NCBI GenBank assembly: GCA_013697365.1
Contig: JACCXA010000237.1
Location: 1-6,823 of the forward strand
DNA: 6,823 bases
Source of the DNA: Chthoniobacterales bacterium
Lineage (GTDB): Bacteria; Verrucomicrobiota; Verrucomicrobiia; Chthoniobacterales; UBA10450
Direction: 5' to 3'
The notes under the pieces are model-generated. The model saw only the letters and a list, made by a program, of their open reading frames with translations. It was not told where the DNA came from and searched no databases. Below, piece after piece: positions 1-4,812 of this stretch (position 1 is its first letter; each line of letters opens with the position of its first letter). Position numbers and translations under genes: made by a program.

Positions 1-4
1 GCTC

Positions 5-628
5 ATGAACGCCCTCGACTTCGTCCATCGTTACATCCCATCAACCGGGCAAAGTGCGCGCGTGCTGCTCTTATTGCATGGCACCGGCGGGGACGAATCC
101 GACCTCCTTCCGGTGGGCCGCGAGCTTGATCCAAACGCAGCTTTGCTGAGCGCGCGTGGCAATGTGTCCGAGAACGGACAGCCGCGCTTCTTCCGGCGTT
201 TCGCAGAAGGTGTCTTCGATGAAGAAGACGTGATCCGCCGCGCGCATGAGCTCGCAGATTTCGTCGCAGCCGCTGCGCTGCACTACGGCTTCGCGTCGGA
301 TCGCGTGACGGCCCTCGGGTATTCCAACGGGGCGAATATCGCCGCCGCCATCATGCTGCTTCGGCCGGAGACGTTTTCTTCTGCCATTTTGTTCCGGGCG
401 ATGGTGCCGTTGTCGCAGCCGCCTATGGGGAGCCTGATCGGCCGGCGAGCCTTCATCGCCGCGGGAAAATTCGATCCAATTGTGCCGCTCGAAAACGTGG
501 AAAGGCTGGCGGCGTTGATGAACGCTCGGGGCGCCCAGACAACGCTGGCCGTCCACGACGCCAGCCATGGTCTGACCGCAGAAGACTTAGTCGCGGCCCG
601 GCGCTGGCGCGCGTTGGAGGGAAACTGA
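5..628 (+). CDS. alpha/beta hydrolase, phospholipase/carboxylesterase (MhqD/YodD-like)
   Basis: Complete 207-residue cytosolic serine hydrolase with no signal peptide or membrane segment. The oxyanion-side motif HGTGG is at residues 25-29. The nucleophile elbow GYSNGA is at 105-110, with Ser107 as nucleophile. The acid is probably Asp157 (GKFDPIVP) and the base His188 (ASHGLT), giving a full Ser-Asp-His triad. The block around residues 50-75 (RGNVSENGQPRFFRR, then EGVFDEED) is characteristic of the small carboxylesterase/phospholipase family that includes Bacillus MhqD. That enzyme is induced with a ring-cleaving dioxygenase during quinone and electrophile stress. The ATG at base 5 fits the family's usual N terminus and length. 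The start reads ATGA, so it may overlap the stop of an upstream gene lying outside the window; no ribosome binding site can be seen because only four bases precede it. Family assignment is firm; the physiological substrate is unknown. Confidence 0.9.
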   Translation: MNALDFVHRYIPSTGQSARVLLLLHGTGGDESDLLPVGRELDPNAALLSARGNVSENGQPRFFRRFAEGVFDEEDVIRRAHELADFVAAAALHYGFASDRVTALGYSNGANIAAAIMLLRPETFSSAILFRAMVPLSQPPMGSLIGRRAFIAAGKFDPIVPLENVERLAALMNARGAQTTLAVHDASHGLTAEDLVAARRWRALEGN

Positions 629-655
629 AACAGGCCCCGCTACAACTTCACTCGC

Positions 656-1300
656 TCACCGACGTTCGCTCTGGGCGCGCGTCTCGATCTGCTCGAGATT
701 CGGATCGTTCTCTTTGATCCAGCTTTGAATCTCATCAACCGCACCCGGCGTCACTGCCGTCGGGCGAGCATCTGAGGCCGATCGCACGGGCAAAGCTTGT
801 CGATGCTTCCAATGCCGGCCATGCCGCCGCAGGGCGTAATACATCGTCTTGGCCGTCACCGCGCCCACGCCGCTGCAACGCATCGCATTGTAGAACATCC
901 GGTCCGCATCTTCCCAGGAACGGCTTTGTTCTTCATAGGCCACATCGTGCAGGACGGAAGCGTTGCGATACTTCCCTTCGAAGGGCGCACCGATCAGGCT
1001 CCAAAAAGCACGGGGGACCGACGCGCCGTTGACCCGTGAGCCGGCGGGCGCGACCCAAACTTCGCCGTACGGATCGGTGTATCGCAGCTCATTCAACAGG
1101 ACCATCGTGACGCCATCGTTCTCCCAGCGTGTCTCGACTGGTCCGCTGAAGAACCCCCAGTTCGAGGCGCGCGCCGGCCTGGCCTTCGCCACCTCCCGGT
1201 CCAGTCGCTTGGAGGCCCGAGCCGCTTCGCGTTCGAGGTTGCGGCGGGGCGATCCACAAGCCGTCAGCGAAAAGACCAGCAGCCAAACAAAAATCTTCAT
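656..1300 (-). CDS. DUF1353 domain lipoprotein
   Basis: Predicted 214-residue lipoprotein. From the ATG at 1300 the protein opens MKIFVWLLVFSLTAC, a short lipoprotein signal with lipobox LTAC and acylated Cys15. A GTG at 1315 would add five residues (MIPAR) but has no better ribosome binding site, so I prefer the ATG. After the lipid anchor comes a charged, probably helical Arg/Ala/Glu-rich linker (about residues 20-45). A DUF1353 domain follows (about 65-165), with the hallmark NGASVPR (91-97), FWSLIG, GKYRNASVLHD (His118-Asp119) and DADRMFYNAM (132-141). The C-terminal tail of about 45 residues is polar and unassigned. DUF1353 has no established function and occurs in phages and in chromosomes. 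The gene begins 21 bases after the ResB stop on the same strand, so the two are probably co-transcribed. Its product should sit in the periplasm, anchored to a membrane. Domain call good, function unknown. Confidence 0.82.
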   Translation of the reverse strand: MKIFVWLLVFSLTACGSPRRNLEREAARASKRLDREVAKARPARASNWGFFSGPVETRWENDGVTMVLLNELRYTDPYGEVWVAPAGSRVNGASVPRAFWSLIGAPFEGKYRNASVLHDVAYEEQSRSWEDADRMFYNAMRCSGVGAVTAKTMYYALRRHGRHWKHRQALPVRSASDARPTAVTPGAVDEIQSWIKENDPNLEQIETRAQSERR

Positions 1301-1321
1301 TCTTGCCGGGATCACAATGCA

Positions 1322-3229
1322 TCAGCTGCCCGCGCTAACGAGATCGGTTTCGCGCGCCCGCTTTCGCACCGCCACAGGGGCCGTAGCCGAGGACGGCCGT
1401 CGAAACCCTTTTAGATAGAAGAGCATGAAAATCCCCGTGCAGATGAGGACCGATCCCACCCACTTCAGGAGCCAACCCGGGTCGCGCAGGATCTGGACGG
1501 TGCTTTGATCGAGGTTTTCGGGATTCCACGAGGCCTGCGACATCTTGTAAGTCAGCCCGGTCCATGTCCGCCACATCTGCCCGGGATAACTGAATGGATT
1601 GTTCATCCAGCATTGCCCAGTGGCGGTGCCGCCCTCGCGATCGGTCACCTGGACGGTGCTCTTGAATCCGGCCGGGCTGTCGCTCCCTTCATTCCGCTGC
1701 ACCTCGAAGTCCAGCAGCTCCAGTGCGATCGGCAACGGTTCCTGTTTCCAACCGAAGGAGACCTGGATCGGCGCTGGCTCTGTCGGGACTGCGATCTGCC
1801 AACCCGCCGGAACCCATTGCTCAATCGCCCCGTTTGCCTGGTCCACCCGGATTTTCACTCCGTCCGGGATATTCGGCGCTTCGGCCTGCACAGGATTGAA
1901 ATCCATCCACTGCTCCGCGTTTGGAATCGTCTTATCGACCACCAGCTGCCAATCAGCCCAACCCGTCGGAAGAGGCGCATTCAGGTCCAATCTCCCGCTG
2001 GAGCGGCCGGCTTTCCGCGAGGAAAGATCATAGGTCACAGCGCCGTCATCCGCGATAAAGAGCGTGAGGCGATTGGGCGTGGCCCCTTCCGCTGCGCCGC
2101 CCTCAGTGTGAACGTCCGGAGCGGACGCGACGGGAACCCCTCGACCGCGCAGGGTGACGACGACAGCGGGGTTATTCGGCAACTCGGAAACGGACGCTGG
2201 CTTCCCGTTGTCGATCCGAAAATCCGCCCAGTAACCTTCAATTCGCATCGTGAAAGGACTTCCTTCCAACGGGACATCCTTCCGCAAATGAGGAGCCACA
2301 TCATGTGTCCAGTTCTGGCCGTCGATTGTGATGGAAACGCGGCCATTGTCGCCTGTGGCCGGCTGGGAAAGGAGCACCTTCGCGCCCGTGCTGCCGCCTT
2401 TCATGGCTTTGGCAACCTGCTGCTCCGGAGCCTTGGTGAAGGCGAAGATCGACTCTTCAATTTCCACGACCTCGCCCGAACCCTTCGACGCATCAGGCGC
2501 GACGCTCGGGGCCGCGCCCCGCTTCAATTCAATCTTCGCCAGCCCCATGTCGAAACTCCCGTGCTGCGCGTCGTCGGCCATTAACCAGTTTTCCAGTCGC
2601 CGGCCCATCACCGCAGTTGTGATCGCGAAGTGCAGCGCTGGCACGCCGCCGCTCGCGAGCGCCTTGGGATTCAGCTTCCCCTCCACGGCCGGCGCATATT
2701 GCAAAATGCTCAGACGCGCCCCTGAAGCCAGCTTCCCAAGATCCCAGGGCCGCGCGGGAGTCGGAGGCCGGTTGATGAATTCCGCCGGATAACCTTTGAC
2801 GATCCCATCCGTATCGCGAACGCGAAGCTGATGCTGATCGATCAGAAGGCGATTACTCGGCGGCTCCCCCTTGAAAAGCGTGATCGTGCCTTCCGTGCCC
2901 CAGATGCGTCCGATGAGCGACCCGAAAAGAAGCGTGATGATGCCCAAGTGCGTGATCAGAAACGCAACGTGATGTTTTTTCCAGGGCCAGCGGGAAAGGG
3001 CCGAGACGGTAAGGTTCGCCACCAGCAGGAGCAGCCAAAGATTGAACCACGGCGCGCCGTAGACGTAGGCGCGCGCCACCTTCGCATCGAAGCTCGATTC
3101 GTAGATCGTCCCGGCAATGCTCGCGACGATCAAGACGGCGAGAAGGACGACGGCCAGCTTGATCGAGGCAAAGAATTTGAACGCGTTATTGCGCTGCCAG
3201 CTCGGCCTGCTGGACGGAAAATTTGCCAT
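1322..3229 (-). CDS. resB: ResB/Ccs1-like cytochrome c biogenesis protein
   Basis: Predicted 635-residue membrane protein of the ResB (Ccs1/CcsB) family. With ResC/CcsA this family forms the system II haem-transport and cytochrome c haem-ligation complex. I use the ATG at 3229; a TTG at 3250 would add seven residues, and residue numbers below use that longer form. Neither start has a clear Shine-Dalgarno. Three N-terminal membrane segments lie at about 31-50, 69-86 and 94-114, the third containing FLITHLG with His101. A soluble domain of about 480 residues follows, on the outer face of the membrane in this family. It ends in the typical motif NNPFSYPGQMW (550-560) and DPGW (590-593), which lead into a last membrane segment at about 595-614. 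The soluble part holds low-complexity Ala/Gly/Pro/Ser stretches (about 245-260 and 371-392) and is somewhat longer than in Bacillus ResB. The lipoprotein gene follows closely. No ResC/CcsA gene is in the window. Confident in family, less so in the start. Confidence 0.88.
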   Translation of the reverse strand: MANFPSSRPSWQRNNAFKFFASIKLAVVLLAVLIVASIAGTIYESSFDAKVARAYVYGAPWFNLWLLLLVANLTVSALSRWPWKKHHVAFLITHLGIITLLFGSLIGRIWGTEGTITLFKGEPPSNRLLIDQHQLRVRDTDGIVKGYPAEFINRPPTPARPWDLGKLASGARLSILQYAPAVEGKLNPKALASGGVPALHFAITTAVMGRRLENWLMADDAQHGSFDMGLAKIELKRGAAPSVAPDASKGSGEVVEIEESIFAFTKAPEQQVAKAMKGGSTGAKVLLSQPATGDNGRVSITIDGQNWTHDVAPHLRKDVPLEGSPFTMRIEGYWADFRIDNGKPASVSELPNNPAVVVTLRGRGVPVASAPDVHTEGGAAEGATPNRLTLFIADDGAVTYDLSSRKAGRSSGRLDLNAPLPTGWADWQLVVDKTIPNAEQWMDFNPVQAEAPNIPDGVKIRVDQANGAIEQWVPAGWQIAVPTEPAPIQVSFGWKQEPLPIALELLDFEVQRNEGSDSPAGFKSTVQVTDREGGTATGQCWMNNPFSYPGQMWRTWTGLTYKMSQASWNPENLDQSTVQILRDPGWLLKWVGSVLICTGIFMLFYLKGFRRPSSATAPVAVRKRARETDLVSAGS

Positions 3230-3254
3230 CGAGCGGCTATTTTCGACCAAACAA

Positions 3255-3293
3255 GCGCTCGTTCAACGGAGGATTGTTCCCCCGAACGAGAGC
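3255..3293 (-). repeat. inverted repeat in the leader upstream of resB
   Basis: CTCGTTC at 3258-3264 and GAACGAG at 3284-3290 are perfect 7-bp arms. They extend two pairs further (3255-3256 with 3292-3293) across one mismatch. Inside the 19-base loop, GGAGGA and TCCCCC can form a second, imperfect stem. The element ends about 25 bases before the ATG of resB, so it would lie in the 5' leader of the transcript if transcription starts upstream of it. It may be an operator, an mRNA hairpin or merely repeat DNA; the sequence does not decide between these. Confidence 0.45.
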
Positions 3294-3339
3294 AGCTGTC
3301 GCGCGGCAGCAGCTGCTTTGCGGAGGGCAGCGCAGTGCC

Positions 3340-3383
3340 GGCGGCAGGATGCCGCCAGCCAGGTCAGACTGGAAGCCTGACTT
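3340..3383. repeat. pair of adjacent palindromes, REP-like
   Basis: Two hairpins lie side by side. GGCGGCA (3340-3346) and TGCCGCC (3350-3356) form a perfect 7-bp stem with a GGA loop. AGGTCAG (3361-3367) and CTGACTT (3377-3383) form a 7-bp stem with one G-T pair and a 9-base loop. They begin six bases past the stop of the leftward gene at 3390. Neither is followed by a T-run on either strand, so they are not classical intrinsic terminators. Their arrangement resembles short extragenic palindromic (REP) units, which in many genomes lie between genes. Membership of a family cannot be shown from one copy. Confidence 0.45.
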
Positions 3384-3389
3384 CCGCGA

Positions 3390-3920
3390 CTACTTCGTCC
3401 AGCTGCGCCACTTCTTGCGCAACGGCTTCACGTAATCATCCACATCCACGCTTCGAAGACGGTCGACACCTTCACGCACGCCTCCCTTGACCACGTCGGC
3501 TGAATCTTCGTAGCGCCGCCGCACTTGCCGGAAGAATGGCCAGAGGAATGGGAGCGACAGCATCCCGAGATTGACGTCACCAAACGGCGACTTCACTTCC
3601 GCGGCGGCGGCCCGCGCTCGCGATTCCGAGGAGTAACGAATGGCGAGACCGATCGCGAGACCGAGCGCAAGCGCGCCGATCACAGTCGGAACGGGATTCT
3701 CGCGCAGGAAAAATTCCGTCCTTTGCCGAGCGATCCCTGCCCTTTCTTTCGTTTGCTGCCATGTCTCGCTCGCCACGGTGGAGACCTTCTCGGTTGTGTC
3801 CCGAAAACGCGGTGTGGAGGTGGACGAAATTTGTTCCTCGCTCGGCTGGATCGAGCCCGGCGAGCCGGGGCTTGGGAGCGGATTGTTTTGCGAAAAATCT
3901 TCGCCATTCGGATTGATCAT
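3390..3920 (-). CDS. small single-pass membrane protein, ElaB/YqjD/DUF883-like
   Basis: Predicted 176-residue protein of unrecognised function, starting at the ATG at 3920. The frame stays open upstream to 4049, but that extension crosses the shared promoter region and the neighbour's start, so I reject it. Residues 1-40 are polar and Pro/Ser-rich. Residues 41-72 are a charged helical stretch. ENPVPTVIGALALGLAIGLAIR (74-95) is a membrane segment preceded by the E-N-P pattern seen in ElaB/YqjD/DUF883-type inner-membrane proteins. A second hydrophobic patch (about 117-130, ending WPFF) is followed by RQVRRR. The C terminus is basic (KPLRKKWRSW). ElaB/YqjD proteins are stationary-phase or stress-induced and some bind ribosomes; whether this one does is unknown. 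It is divergent from the glycine-zipper gene. The resemblance is in pattern, not clear homology, since the usual DUF883 C terminus ends shortly after the membrane segment. Confidence 0.7.
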   Translation of the reverse strand: MINPNGEDFSQNNPLPSPGSPGSIQPSEEQISSTSTPRFRDTTEKVSTVASETWQQTKERAGIARQRTEFFLRENPVPTVIGALALGLAIGLAIRYSSESRARAAAAEVKSPFGDVNLGMLSLPFLWPFFRQVRRRYEDSADVVKGGVREGVDRLRSVDVDDYVKPLRKKWRSWTK

Positions 3921-4037
3921 ACAGTCGATTCGTAACTGACCGGCTGGTTGCGCCTCTTCCAATGGCCGCAAATCACAACCGCGCGTTCGAGGAGGCGCGA
4001 AGATATTCTGCGACGAAATCTCAACAGAGGAATAGCT
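3921..4037. promoter_or_regulatory. shared upstream region of a divergent gene pair
   Basis: These 117 bases separate the start of the leftward membrane-protein gene (3920) from the rightward glycine-zipper gene (4038). They must carry at least part of the promoters for both. It is noticeably less GC-rich near 4001-4035 than the flanking genes. GATATTCT at 4002-4009 could be a -10-like element for the rightward gene, but I see no convincing -35 box at the right distance. No operator was identified. Confidence 0.4.
4026..4030 (+). promoter_or_regulatory. ribosome binding site fixing the start at 4038
   Basis: AGAGG at 4026-4030 lies seven bases before the ATG at 4038. It is the clearest Shine-Dalgarno in the window. 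It supports this start over the in-frame ATG at 3948, which would add 30 residues of Arg-rich sequence unlike the family. Confidence 0.65.
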
Positions 4038-4559
4038 ATGGAAGAACATTCGAAAGAGAACGCAGATGCCAACCGCGATCCCCTCACGGGTGAGCCCGGG
4101 TCACATCCGATCGGCACTGGTGTAGGCACAACTGGCGGTGGATTAACGGGAGCCGCAATTGGCGCGGCTGTGGGAGGCCCAATCGGCGCTGCCTTGGGTG
4201 CGGTTGTAGGTGGAGTTGCGGGGGCATATACCGGACGTGGCGTCGCCGAAGCGGTGAACCCGACGGTCGAAGATGCCTACTGGCGCGACAACCATGGCAG
4301 CCAGGAATGGGCGGGTGAGGAGGCCGATTATGATCAATATGCGCCAGCTTATCGGACCGGCTACGAAGGGGTGACGAAGTACGCCGGTCGCGACTACAAC
4401 GATATCGAAGGGGACCTCGCGCGTGACTACGACAAGAACGACGCCAACCCGGCCATCCCCTGGGATCGGGCCCGCCCGGCCGTGAAGGCCGCCTGGCATC
4501 GCGTCGCCGGCACGACGGGACCGCGCGACAACGATCGCGGCACACGCGGTAACATCTAG
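4038..4559 (+). CDS. glycine-zipper protein of a widespread uncharacterised family
   Basis: Predicted 173-residue protein. Residues 1-25 are hydrophilic. Residues 26-72 are a Gly/Ala-rich glycine-zipper segment with repeated GxxxG spacing (for example GAAIGAAVGGPIGAALGAVVGG), which in such proteins packs as a membrane-associated helical hairpin. The C-terminal half matches a conserved but unnamed family: NPTVEDAYWRDN (74-85), DYDQYAPAYRTGYE (97-110), YAGRDYNDIEGDLARDY (115-131) and a final PWDRARPAVKAAWHRV (141-156). I know this pattern from many hypothetical proteins of soil bacteria, often near stress genes; no molecular function is established. There is no signal peptide, so the zipper is the only membrane-targeting feature. 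A good ribosome binding site precedes it and a terminator follows. It is divergent from another small membrane protein, which suggests shared regulation. Coding status is sure, function unknown. Confidence 0.85.
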   Translation: MEEHSKENADANRDPLTGEPGSHPIGTGVGTTGGGLTGAAIGAAVGGPIGAALGAVVGGVAGAYTGRGVAEAVNPTVEDAYWRDNHGSQEWAGEEADYDQYAPAYRTGYEGVTKYAGRDYNDIEGDLARDYDKNDANPAIPWDRARPAVKAAWHRVAGTTGPRDNDRGTRGNI

Positions 4560-4562
4560 CAA

Positions 4563-4591
4563 CTGGCGGCACCTGCCGTCAGCGGGTTTTT
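4563..4591 (+). terminator. intrinsic terminator after the glycine-zipper gene
   Basis: Four bases past the stop, CTGGCGGC (4563-4570) pairs with GCCGTCAG (4575-4582), one pair being G-T, around the loop ACCT. A run of five T follows at 4587-4591. A competing hairpin, CCTGC (4572-4576) with GCGGG (4582-4586) around CGTCA, abuts the T-run directly and could be the actual terminating stem. Position after a stop codon and the T-run support the call. Confidence 0.62.
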
Positions 4592-4594
4592 AAT

Positions 4595-4625
4595 GAGCGC
4601 GCGTGCCGGGACGGGACGCGCGCTC
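4595..4625. repeat. perfect 10-bp inverted repeat, GC-rich hairpin
   Basis: GAGCGCGCGT (4595-4604) and ACGCGCGCTC (4616-4625) are exact reverse complements around an 11-base spacer rich in G. It lies three bases past the T-run of the terminator, between two convergent genes. It is strong enough to act as a back-up transcription barrier from either side, but there is no T-run next to it. It could equally be a dispersed intergenic palindrome. Confidence 0.6.
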
Positions 4626-4754
4626 TTCTAATCTCGCGCGCCGCATGACAGGCGCATCGACCACTGCCCGGGTCGGCTCCATGTCGAAGAGCTTCGTCAC
4701 GTAATTCCGAGCCCTCAGCCCGAGCTTATCCGGGGCGCGTCCGATGCTGTCAGC

Positions 4755-4794
4755 ACTCACGATCCACTCACGATCCACCATTCACGATTCACGA
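4755..4794. repeat. short tandem repeats (11-bp x2, then 7-bp x2)
   Basis: ACTCACGATCC occurs twice in tandem (4755-4765 and 4766-4776). After a short linker, TTCACGA occurs twice in tandem (4781-4787 and 4788-4794). All units share a core close to TCACGAT. The array sits 19 bases past the end of the hrpB reading frame. It is too short and too tight for a CRISPR array; it looks like a small slippage-prone intergenic repeat. Confidence 0.6.
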
Positions 4795-4812
4795 ACCCAT
4801 CAACCGCACCCT

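Noticed and set aside
71..568. Leftward open frame of 165 codons opposite the hydrolase
   Set aside because: The hydrolase has a full catalytic triad and family motifs; the antisense frame is His/Arg-rich without a domain.
629..655. Bidirectional terminator between the convergent hydrolase and lipoprotein genes
   Set aside because: The 27-base gap shows no hairpin with a T-run on either strand.
1505..2584. Rightward open frame of 359 codons opposite resB
   Set aside because: It lies entirely antisense to a clearly homologous ResB, is rich in Arg/Pro/His as expected of a GC-rich shadow frame, and shows no recognisable domain.
3340..3383. Intrinsic terminator for the leftward gene ending at 3390
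   Set aside because: Stable stems are present but no T-run follows on the transcribed strand; kept as repeat-like palindromes instead.
2831..3490. Rightward open frame of 219 codons across the resB start and the palindromic gap
   Set aside because: Composition is Arg/Asp-rich antisense sequence; it crosses two genes and the repeats and resembles nothing known.
3948..4037. N-terminal extension of the glycine-zipper protein from an ATG at 3948
   Set aside because: A good Shine-Dalgarno stands seven bases before the ATG at 4038, and the Arg-rich extension has no place in the family.
3921..4049. N-terminal extension of the leftward membrane protein to 4049
   Set aside because: It would overlap the ribosome binding site and start of the divergent gene; the added 43 residues look non-coding and the ATG at 3920 gives a sensible protein.
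4755..4794. CRISPR-like or phage attachment repeat
   Set aside because: Units are 7-11 bp, directly abutting, only two copies each, with no spacers, tRNA or integrase nearby.
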